Both the position numbers and the translations under genes were made by a program. DNA of 45,386 nt from Pelargonium cotyledonis (lineage: Eukaryota > Streptophyta > Magnoliopsida > Geraniales > Geraniaceae). Below the pieces are notes generated by a model. That model was not told the origin of the DNA, ran no database searches, and saw only the letters and a program-made list of their open reading frames with translations. The DNA lies in assembly GCA_036897625.1 (NCBI GenBank), contig JAYMTA010000076.1, positions 1 to 45,386 on the forward strand, given 5' to 3'. Numbering within the stretch: the first letter of the stretch is position 1; the number at the start of each line of letters is the position of its first letter. Of the stretch, positions 32,589-44,700 are shown in pieces.

Positions 32589-35500
32589 ATGAAGGCAGGA
32601 AGCGCCGCGAAGCTCATCGTCGACGCCTTGCTTCAACGTTTTCTTCCCCTCGCCCGCCGCCGCATCGAAACCGCCCAAGCTCAGGTCAATTTCTCTCTTC
32701 ACTCACCATACCCATTTCTGATTTTGCACATTTAGGTTTAGTTCCGTGCTAATTTCTTCTTGTAGCTCAGCTATTGGCATAACACTAGATTTTGGATTTC
32801 AAAATTTGATTTTGTAATGAAAACGATGTGTGCTTTGTGGTGTGATGCTTGTTAGCGATATGTGATCTTTGTGGTGGCATACTATAGAGTTCTATTGTGT
32901 CTGTGTCTTGATTTTTTCTATTGTTGGAGTGAATTTTCAGTTTTGATTTTGAAGTTAACCTAGCTTATATGTGGCACGTTGAACAAATAATGTTGTGTCA
33001 GTTGTGGTATAAATTGTGATAGGTAGATTCTGTTTGCTTCATGTAGTGATGTGTATTGGTAATAAGCAAATTATATACTTATTCTGTACTTATTGGGTTA
33101 ATGTTTTTAGGTAATTGATTTTGCATTTAAAGTTGTGTACAAATAAAGCAGCTTCACTGAAATCCTTGTTCGTGTATTTGTGATGGTTCCCAAGTTAACT
33201 ATTGCCATTCCATGGTCTGATTTGGTGAAGAAGTGTAACTTGTAACAAGTAGTTCATACGTAATTTGCGCCTGGTCTTAATTTAGCAATGCTTTCTGTTG
33301 ATATATTTCCAAGCAAATCAAGGTTTCTGCTAACCACTCTAAGTATGAAAAATTGATCTTCACTGATCTGATGTTTTTCATGTTTCTTCTTCTTGTTTCA
33401 TGGTAATTTGTAGGATGGACAATACCTGCGGCCATCTGACCCTGCCTATGAGCAAGTTCTGGATTCGTTAGCTATGGTTGCACGACATACACCTGTACCT
33501 CTCTTGGAAGCCCTTCTTCGATGGAGAGAAAGGTGAGTCATTCGTTGTTTTGAAATCTTTTGGAACTATAATTCAATGTTTCTTAAATATCTTGAATACC
33601 TTTTAGGTTTCCTCACATCATTTTTGTTAGTTATGCGATACTGATTCTAATGCTGTTGCATACAAATAATACCTAGATGTAGCATTTCAGACTCCGTTTC
33701 ACACAAGACACATCCACTGGTTTTTGTTGTGTCTTTACAAAGATGAAAATAAATGTCCACTTTCTCATTTTTGTAGAGATGAAGGATTAGTTTAATCCCT
33801 TTATGCCCCATTGCACTCTTGTTTTTACAAATTCTAGGTATGCAAACTAACTTAAATTAAGGATATTGTTGGTACTCATGCACAACTAACTCTCTATAAA
33901 GAAAGTAAACAATTATTTTGGGATGGTGGGAGTATAATATTTTTGGTGATTTTTTTTTGTAATGTATATTTTATCCTTTTGCTGCAGTGAATCTCCAAAG
34001 GGTGCAAATGATGCATCTACCTTCCAAAGAAAGGTCTGTACTGCATCTTTAGAATTCTAATTCCTATCAGCAAGCTCACGGTTTTTCAATCTTTATGGCA
34101 CATTTATGACAAATATTTTCTCTAGCCGTAATGTAGTGGAAATTTGATTACTAATGATCATTATTATCATTGGGGTATTTGAATGAAAAAGTCAAGAGGT
34201 TTTGATCTATAACCTTCTTCATGTTCGCCAATTTAATGAATTTCTTTCTTTATTTTGTTGTCTATGTGTGTTTGAGATCACCTTTATCGTCAACGCATAC
34301 TCTTAGGCTTTAGTGGTTATAGTTGAGTATTAGGAATGCTTCTAATATACTTTTAAGCTTTAGTGGTTTGGGATGATAGGTACATACTCTTAATTGGGGA
34401 AACATAAATAATTATTTGTAATTTTGTATTCTGAATACTACTTTGAAGCTGGGCTCAGCTTGCGGTGGAGTGCATTTTTTGCTCAGCATGTATTCGCTTT
34501 GTGGAGTGCTGTCCACAAGAGGGGCTTACTGGCAAGTTCTTACATTTTTACATTCTTATCTTTGTTTGTTTTTTTTTTCTTTATCCAATTAAAATGGGTT
34601 TGTGCCTATTGCAGAGAAGCTTTGGTCTGGCCTTGAAAATTTTGTTTTTGACTGGCTGATTAATGCTGATAGGTAAGCTTATATTTAAGAGTTTCAATTC
34701 TTTTTAATTCTAAAATTAAATTATGTATTCTACTGTAACTCTGTAAGTATAATTTGCATTTACTAAATAACAAAATCATTTACGTTAATCAACCTTTGTT
34801 TAGTATATATCAATCCCTGGAGTTTTGGGCTAATTTTATATGCACTTCATTCAAGTGCAAATATCGGGGTTTAATTACACAAAAAAGCAAGTAGAAGCTC
34901 TACCGACAATGACATTTTTTATAATGTTCCTGTACATTGATGTTTTCATGAAGTATATTGTCAAGGAACTGGTACTCATTTGCTGTATCACATGCTTTTC
35001 ATGTATATAGAAAGTCTCATCTTGTGTACTTTCTCTCCTTGGAATGGTCTTTCTTCATATAAGTTTTGTTTTTATGCTCTTTAAGGAGGAAATAGAACTG
35101 TTCGTGTGTATGTTTGGGGGAGGAGGTCTTGTGATTTTGATTTATATATAGGTTCTTCAAAATTAATTTTTATATGAACATTATGGAAGAATTCTTGATT
35201 ACTTTGGTTTTTCTTCACAATTGACATGTATATTTTGTATTATAACTGAGAAATCTTGGCATGAGATCTTATGGCGAACAATGCCCAGGGTTGACAATCT
35301 TAGAAGATTATTGATGCTATGTGTTTTATGTGTCAGTTTCAATAATTGGTTAGTTGTATTGTGCCCAACGATGTAGTGTGGAGACTAATAAACTAGATTG
35401 TATTGCTAAAAACATGGTGAACACGTTTATCATAACTTTTGTGAAGTACAACCATCTGAGTGTTGTTTTTGAAAGCTTACAGCATCCATTATCTCATTTC

Positions 35501-37947
35501 ACGTGATATATTAATAATAATAATGATATTGCAGGGTTGTTAGCCAGGTTGAATATCCCTCTTTGGTTGATTTGCGGGGGCTCCTTTTGGACCTAGTTGC
35601 TCAACTCTTAGGCGCCTTATCTCGGATCAGGTATTCAATTTTTCATCCAATGATACTTGAGCTTGATGGTGGTGATTGGAATAAATCTAAAACTATAACA
35701 ACTTGTATCAATTTCATTTTGATCGTTTCTCAATGACCTGTCAGTGCTCAACTCTTTATTTGTTAAGGATTGGTTATGTGGCTTGTGACTACTTATTTTA
35801 CCATGTCTGGTTCGTTCTGGCACATGGAAAGAACAATTCCATGTAAATAATTATCCTCTGAACTTCAGTTGATCAACCTTTTATTTCACAGGTTTAGTTC
35901 TGTTACTGAGCGCTTTTTTATGGAACTTAATTCTCGCCGGATCGATACTAGTGTTGCTCGGAGTGAAACACTCAGCATCATTAATGGAATGCGCTATCTG
36001 AAACTTGGGGTAAGTTTAAGATTCAGTTCTTGTTCTATAGAGCTAAATGGTATCAAGATGAGAGTATAACAGTTAGATAAATGTCAGGTTAATACTGAGG
36101 GTGGACTTAATGCATCTGCCTCCTTTGTGGCAAAAGGAAACCCTCTTAACCGTGCTCCACATAAGCGCAAAAGTGAATTTCACCATGCACTTTGCAATAT
36201 GCTTTCAAACATCCTAGCACCACTTGCAGATGGTGGTAAAAGTCATTGGCCTCCTTCAGGTGTAGACCAAGCACTTCTTTTGTGGTATGAAGCTGTGGGG
36301 CGAATAAGAAATCAGCTCATGCAATGGATGGACAAACAGAGCAAACATATTGCTGTAAGTTGACAATCTGGTCATTTTTGTAAGCTGAAAAGTGAAACTC
36401 TTACTTCATAAAAGATGTTTCTCTAACCACTTAAAGCTTCTTTTTAAGTTGTGTCTTGCTGTTCATGCTGATATTTTTATTCTTCTGAAAATTAATGACT
36501 GAGATATTGTTTAGTCATCGGTTCTCTAGATTGGCAGTTTTATTGTTGCTCATCCGCATTTTTATTTCGTTTCTGTAATCAGTGTGGTTATTAGTTTACG
36601 CTCTCTTTATTACTTTTATCTTTATATTGTAAAAATGAGTGCAGGTGATGCGACAATAATATTTCTTCACTTTGAACTGATTGGAGAACGAATATCCATG
36701 TGGAGTACTATAATGTCTGATGCACTCTTTTCACTAATAACTTAATTTGTTGTGATTGGTCTGATGATGGTTTTTTTTGCTAGAAAATTGAATTGTTTTT
36801 TTTTCCTTTTCAATTTAACCATCCATCTTTGAGTAAAATTATATTTTGGAATTGAAATTCAAGTCATGCATTTCGGTTGAGGTTTGTTCGAGAATCGAGA
36901 GTACCTAATGATCAATAAGGTTTTTAATTAATTTGTGGCGATTTGTTGGTTTGGTTTGTACTTTGAGCTATGAGGTGCATGCTCAATTTTTTTAATCTCA
37001 AAGTGATAAAAAGAAAAAAGTAAGGAAGTTTCCAAGGGGACACCCAAATGGTTGAAGCATCATGCTCAAGTTATTAGTTTGAATCCTATAGGGTGGGGTG
37101 GGAGGGATTTTGGGAAAGAGGGAAAACTATTACCTAAAGTTGTCTTTCAACTTATATTTGAAATTCTTTCAAACATATACTCTTGATTCCCTTCCCCACT
37201 CCCAGTCCCTGGGTAAGCCCCATCCACGTGCTTATGTTTTTGTCCATTATCTCATGAGCACAATTTATTGCCAGGTTGGCTACCCTTTGGTGACTCTTCT
37301 TCTCTGTCTTGGCGATCCTCAAATATTCCACCACAATTTGAGCCCCCACATGGAGCAACTGTACAAGCTTCTAAGAGTAAGTTCATTAATTTACTGTTTA
37401 GCCTTTTGGATTAGCAAAGTCTGGAAATGGTCATATATCCATAGACTCCCCTCACGGTTCTTTTATGTTGTACCTTGCTTGGATAGTATGTAATTTGTTT
37501 CTTACTCCATGTGATTATTACCTTGCATAATTGGTTTGATCTTGTAGGACAAGAATCATCGTTTCATGGCGCTGGACTGCCTTCATCGAGTTTTGAGGTT
37601 TTACTTGAGTGTTCATGCAGCAAACCAGGCGCCAAATCGTATATGGGATTGCTTGGACAGTGTTACTGCTCAACTCCTAACCGTTCTGAGGAAAGGAATG
37701 CTTACCCAGGATGTCCAACATGATAAACTTGTTGAGTTTTGTGTGACTATAGCCGGACATAATCTTGATTTTGCGATGAACCACATGATATTAGAATTGT
37801 TGAAGCAAGACAGTCCAAGTGAAGCAAAGGTTATTGGCCTTCGCGCTTTACTTGCCATTGTCATGTCACCTTCAAGCCAGCATGTCGGCCTGGAAATATT
37901 TAAAGGTGTATTTGACTGTTCAATGAAACATGAATATTTAATACCCA

Positions 37948-37994
<47 letters not shown>

Positions 37995-40900
37995 GATATA
38001 TATAATGAAACAGGGACCAAGAGCAACGAAAGTTCAGGATCTGCAAGATTGTCACTGTATTACTAAATGACATTTTTTATGAACTTCGTCACTAAATGGC
38101 ATTTTTTAATCTGTTGGCCAAGCAGGTCATGATATTGGTCATTACATTCCAAAAGTGAAGGCTGCAATTGAATCAATTCTAAGGGCGTGTCACAGGCACT
38201 ATTGTCAAGCACTTCTGACTTCTTCAAGAACCAATATAGGTAATTTCTAAAAAAATTATGATGATGTTGTATGATCCAAGTGGCTTATTTCTATTATATC
38301 CTTACATGTCATGATTGGAATGGCTAATGATAGGATTCTTGTTTTCTGTTATATAAGACGTACGATTTTTTTATTTTCTGTTTGAATGGTCAGTTTTTTA
38401 TTTATTACATACATACAAATTTGTCTTCTTTCAAATTCATTTTGTTCTAATTTTGCCAATGTGTTGATTGATAAGATACTTAAGCAAAAAAGGTTGGCTG
38501 CAGTATTGATCAGTGTACTCAATGTTTTCAGTAAAGGCTTTGATGGTTTCAAGGAATATATCTGTTAGAATTATCAAGCTCTATATGGAGGAGATAGCAC
38601 TAGATAGGATAGAGTGGAGGTGGAGAATACTAGTGGAATATTCCGAGGAGTTCTGTTGAAAGATACTAAGATAGATGTAGTTGACCCTAACTTTGTTTGG
38701 GAAATGCTTGGTTTGCTGGTCTTGTTCATTTTCAAATCCTTTCTTTCTTCCACTCTTCTGTGACCCTCTGTTATGTATTGACTAAATCTGTACAGACCCA
38801 TGAATTGCTGGGAACTTCCGTGAAAGGTGTCGAAAGCATAGATGAAGACTCTCAATTATTGCATTTTTATACTCATGATCTATCTTATTCTCTCCATGTA
38901 CTTGATAGTTCTTAGCTTGCCTGATATTGCTTCCTTGCACAGTGACAACCCTGCCATCAAAGAAGCATGAAACCATTAGAGAACAAGTCTGCGGAGCAAT
39001 TGATTTTAGCAGATTTTGTCCTGCAAACTTTTATTTGTTTAGTGAATCTGAAGAGAAAAATAAAAAAAAAAAGCAGATCAGAATCCTTGACATCATTGTT
39101 TTATTATAATGTCTATGTGTTTGTATTTATAAAATCCTATTGCTGATTAAGATGAAAGTCAGAGGTTTTGGGCTGTGTTCATGAGAGAGCAATGGTTTTG
39201 GAAATCTTGAAGACCTTGATGCTTTTTCCTTCTTTTTTGTGTATTGGAAGAGGAATCAATCCAGAATGCTTCTTTTATTGCAATTTTTCTTTTTCCTTTG
39301 TGAATGCCTGAACGCAAGAATTTTTTTTCTCGTGGAAGATATTTTTGGAGGGGGGTTTTTCTATTGAGGAAGATGTTTTCCCTGGAGCAAATGGAGCCCT
39401 ATTGTGTAGATATTTCTGGATTATATAGCTATAAGCCTTGGCCTAGTATACGAGCTATAAGACAGTTGGAACTATAAGCACCATAAGACTACTTATTATT
39501 ATGATATTCTGTATCAGGGTTTCCTGTTTGTCAGCTTACCATTTTATTTCAGATAAATGATTTTTCAGTTATGATTCTTTAGATGCTGTGACAAAGGAAA
39601 AGGCTCAAGGGTATCTTTTCCGGTCAGTGCTGAAGTGCATACCATATCTGATAGAAGAAGTTGGCCGAAGTGATAAAATCACTGAAATAATACCTCAACA
39701 TGGCATAAGTATTGATCCTGGAGTCCGTGAGGAAGCAGTGCAGGTACTGAACCGGATTGTAAGATATCTCCCCCACCGTCGATTCGCAGTAATGAGAGGG
39801 ATGGCCAACTTTATCCAACGTCTTCCTGATGAGTTCCCTCTTCTCATTCAAACATCTCTAGGACGATTGTTGGAACTCATGCGTTTTTGGAGAGCTTGTC
39901 TGATTGATGACAGACTAGCACAGGACACTGAAAATACAAAGCAGTTAGGATTGGGAAATGATAAACTTAAAAAGCCTTCTTTCCACCAGACTGGAGATTT
40001 GATCGAGTTCCGTGCATCAGAGATTGATGCCGTTGGTCTTATTTTTCTTAGTTCTGTGGATAGCCAGATTAGGCATACAGCACTGGAGTTATTGCGTTGT
40101 GTTCGTGCTTTAAGGAACGATATACGAGACCTTATGATGCATGATCAATCAGTTTATAGCTTCAAACATGAAGCTGAGCCAATATTCATAATCGATGTCT
40201 TGGAAGAACATGGGGTACACACTGTATACTTCCTCTTATTTAATTGACAATTTGATATTTTTGTGCGTGTGTGCCAATATTTTTTTAGAGAGGTGTAATC
40301 ATTTGAGTGAATTTTTTATCTATCAGTTTTATGCTTGAAATTTTGAATTCTGTAGGATGACATTGTTCAAAGCTGCTATAATGATTCTGGCCGTCCATTT
40401 GATTTGAGAAGAGAATCTGATGCAATTCCTCCTGATGTGACACTTCAATCTATAATATTTGACAGCCCTGATAAGAACAGGTGGGCTCGGTGTCTGAGTG
40501 AGCTTGTCAGATATGCTGCTGAGCTTTGCCCAAGTTCTGTTCAAGAGGCAAAGTAAGCCAAGTTTCTTTTATATGTATTCACATCAAATGAGCTTATACA
40601 CTGATCGACAGTATTATCAACAGCTTTGTTTATGTGAGCTAAATCTCAGTAAATTTTGGAATTAATATTTTAAGGTGATTATTAAGCATCTAGTTGAGGT
40701 AACTTAATCGTCAATTGAGTTTTTTTACATGTATATTTGTGCTCTCCAAGAAATCTATTGTGAAAACTTGTGTATGATTGGTTTCAATGATTATAATTCT
40801 AAATGATTGCATTGCTTAACTTTAAGTTTTCATTGGCAGGTTAGAGGTTGTGCAACGTCTGATTCATATAACACCTGTTGAATTAGGTGGAAAGGCTCAT

Positions 40901-41689
40901 CAGTCACAGGATACAGACAATAAATTGGATCAGTGGCTCATGTATGCTATGTTTGTATGTTCATGTCCATCTGATAATAGACAAGCTGGCAGTGTAGCTG
41001 CAACCAAAGATCTTTATCATCTTATTTTCCCCTCATTGAAATCTGGATCTGAAGCACATATAGTAAGTGAATGCTGAAAAAGAAATCTCTGAAGTGTAGT
41101 AAATCAGTAATTAATCATACTGATTTGAGGAGCCTACTTCTACTATATGGATCGGAGATGAGCGAGTTCTGATCTTATAATTGAGATTGGTTAGATTAGA
41201 TACTTACAGAATTCAATTTGTTTTTCTTTTTATGCATATACTTAGCTCAATGAGGTGGAAATCATTTTTGAGGAGAATAACTAAAAGCCTACAGGCATGT
41301 CTAATAATTTTTCTTGGCAGTTACCTAGTCCCTTAATAAACTGTTATTTGATCTCATTCTATTCAAAACCAAAATGGCGAGAAATTGAGGATAAAAAACC
41401 ATGTCTCATGATGGATGAATTTGATTTTCATATAATTCGATAAATCGTATAATTTTTGTGTTTTAGAAAATCATCATATCAATCTTCTGTAAAAGTGAAA
41501 ATTTGTTTAGGAAGTCTCATCGTCAGCATGTAGTGTGTACTAGTGGATTGCAATTAGTCCACAATCTGTTGTCTACCTTTTGAATTATGGTTTATTGTTT
41601 TTCCTTGCGTCGTTGCGCGCACGTGCGCACACACAGACATATATATATATTCTTTTATCCAAGAAACTACTGGATATGTTGCTAAGTAG

Positions 41690-41732
<43 letters not shown>

Positions 41733-44700
41733 TGTAGCATGCAGCAACAATGGCTCTTGGCCACTCACATTTGGAAGCATGCGAAATCATGTTCAGTGAG
41801 CTTGCATCTTTTATTGATGAAGTTTCTTTGGAAACAGAGGGGAAACCGAAATGGAAGGTATAGTCTATAATTAAATGGTTTAATTGTTCATTTCTATTCT
41901 TGTGCTTTTCTTTTCCCTTCCAATTAACACAAGACATAGAATTTGCTTACTTGGTTCGGTGATCTATTTAATAATTGACCAATAATGCTTTTGTCCTGGT
42001 AGTGAATATATATGTATTGTATTTGAGAATGAGTTACTACACCAAAATAGTGTACTTCATTGTTGCTCATCCTAGATGTTCATTAAGCTTTATCCATGAT
42101 GTAAGAAAAAAATTGATTCTAGAATTATAGGTTCTTGCAGTATTGCACCTGAGATCTTAATTTTGAATGAGGAATGTGAATGCGAGCTAATTGATCAGTC
42201 AGTCATTTGTCTATGTTAGTGTATCACACATCAAAATAATGCGAAGTTTGTCACCACTTGATATACCAATTAAGCTCTCCACCTATCAACTTAAGCTTTT
42301 GGGTTGGAGTGAAGTTTAATATTATATGGTATCAAAGCTGGTTTTGATGGGCCCTGTGACCCGTTTTTGTTGTCTCCTTCCTTTGTCTACGTGCATGGTC
42401 CATTGTGTTATCCGGTCTGCACGTGAGGAGGAGTGTTAGTGTATCCCACATCAAAAGAATGTGAAAGTTTGTTGTCACTTGTTATATTAGTTTGGCCCTT
42501 CACCTATCATTTTAAACTTTTAGGTTGGAGTGAAATTTAACAGGGTGGATAAGGGAAAAAAATGTCATAGCACATAGCGAAATGTCGGGTCAATTAGTGC
42601 TGACAACAACTAATATTCTTGCATAAACTAAAATACTAACTTAAGGAGTCATTGACTTCCCTGGTATGAAAACAATTTATCACTTGTGAGATTTCTTCTA
42701 AAGAAATCTAACATCCATTTTACTGGTAATATGTTCACTGTGTCGAGCGAAAGTTGTATAAGCCTGCCCTTTGAAGACATTCCTTATCAGTAAGAATAAT
42801 CGACTTCTTGCTTTGATACTGAAAATGCTTTGTTCCTTAGCTTTGGATTTTAGTGAAAAGCTCTGACATGATGTTTCTCCCTAATGTATAGAGTCAAAAA
42901 GCTCGACGTGAGGAACTGCGTACCCACATTGCAAATATATATCGTACTGTTGCTGAGAATATTTGGCCAGGGATGTTAGGTCGTAAACCAGTTTTCCGTC
43001 TTCATTATCTGAAGTTCATTGAAGAAACAACCAGGCAGATCTTAACAGCCCCAGCTGAGAGCTTTCAAGAAACCCAACCTCTCCGATATGCACTTGCCTG
43101 TGTTCTAAGATCGCTGGCCCCTGAATTTGTTGAGTCAAAATCAGAGAAATTTGATCTCAGAACTAGAAAGCGGCTATTTGATCTTCTTCTCTCCTGGTGT
43201 GATGATTCAGGTAGTACTTGGGGTCAGGATGGTGTTAGTGATTACCGACGTGAAGTTGAACGTTATAAATCATCTCAGCACAATCGATCAAAAGATTCTG
43301 TTGACAAACTTTCATTTGATAAAGAGTTGAGTGAACAAGTTGAGGCAATCCAGTGGGCCTCAATGAATGCTATGGCTTCGCTGTTATATGGACCATGTTT
43401 CGACGACAATGCAAGAAAAATGAGTGGCAGAGTAATATCGTGGATCAATAGTTTGTTCATTGAACCAGCACCAAGAGTTCCATTTGGTTACTCTCCAGCG
43501 GATCCAAGAACTCCCTCTTATTCGAAATACACGGGAGAAGGTGGTCGTGGAGGAGCTGGGCGTGATAGGCATAGGGGTGGCCATCTTCGTGTTTCCTTGG
43601 CGAAGTTGGCTTTAAAAAATCTTCTTCTTACAAACTTGGACTTATTTCCAGCTTGCATTGATCAGGTATTTCTTGTTTCTTTAATGATTGTGTCATGCAT
43701 CTTGATTTATACAGCTGAAAGTGAGAGAAGTTCATGGATATTCTTTTGGTCATGTTCTTCCCCCAAGTGCTGTCTCGAAGAAAAAAAAAATCATTAAGAT
43801 TGTCCCCACTGAAATGAAAGTCCTGGAGGCATATCCGCATGTATACAGAAGGGACCTGATATTTTATTCTAAGAGTAGCTAGATTGAACTGCAATTTTTT
43901 ATTTTCGAATCTTATCATTTTCCGTACTCTTAAGATCTTCAAGGCAAGTTTATAATTTATAAAGTAGAAAATGGTACAGTTGTCATAATTTTTATCCTAT
44001 CTTAGTTCTTGAAGAATTTATCAAAATTAAATAAATAAGTATAGTTGTTTGTTCAAAATAAAGAAATAAATTTGCTGAGCATTTAGAAAAAGTGAAGAAG
44101 CTCATTAATTTTTTGAAAAGCTCCTTTAGTTGTTTGTTGTTGTTTCTATACTTAATTGTAAAAGTAGAAAGAAAAAAAATCTTAATATCTTTTTAATGGG
44201 AATTCACTAATATTTATTAAAATTTCTTTAATTTGTTGTTGGTGATTTGAGATTGATATTATGAATACATTGTTGAACAATCTTGTGAATTTGTGTTTGT
44301 TTTACTTGAATGTTAAATGATGGATGATAATAAACTATAGTCAACTCTTTGAATTTAATTAATGGTAAAAACTAGCATAACATTTACCTTTGGTCTTAAG
44401 ATTCATTTGTGACTGCACCAATGGTGACCCTCTTTGCACGCAACTCCCTAGCACTATCCGGTTGTTGTGTTGCAAAGTTTCTGCCTGCCCCATGTTTGTT
44501 ATAAGTGATTTCATATGTGTTGGACTGATAAACTCTATATTTATGTTCAGTGCTACTATTCTGATGCTGCTATAGCTGATGGTTACTTCAGTGTGCTAGC
44601 TGAGGTCTACATGCGTCAGGAGATACCAAAATGTGAAATCCAGAGACTTTTAAGTTTGATCCTATACAAAGTTGTAGATCCATCTAGACAAATACGAGAT

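Noticed and set aside
41554-41937. Minus-strand 127-codon frame with a long Lys run
   Set aside because: The Lys run is the complement of the T-homopolymer and the frame crosses a real exon of the Furry-like gene in antisense.
42214-42542. Cassandra-type TRIM (5S rRNA in the LTR)
   Set aside because: No 5S promoter-like boxes are seen in these LTRs; they are a different TRIM family.
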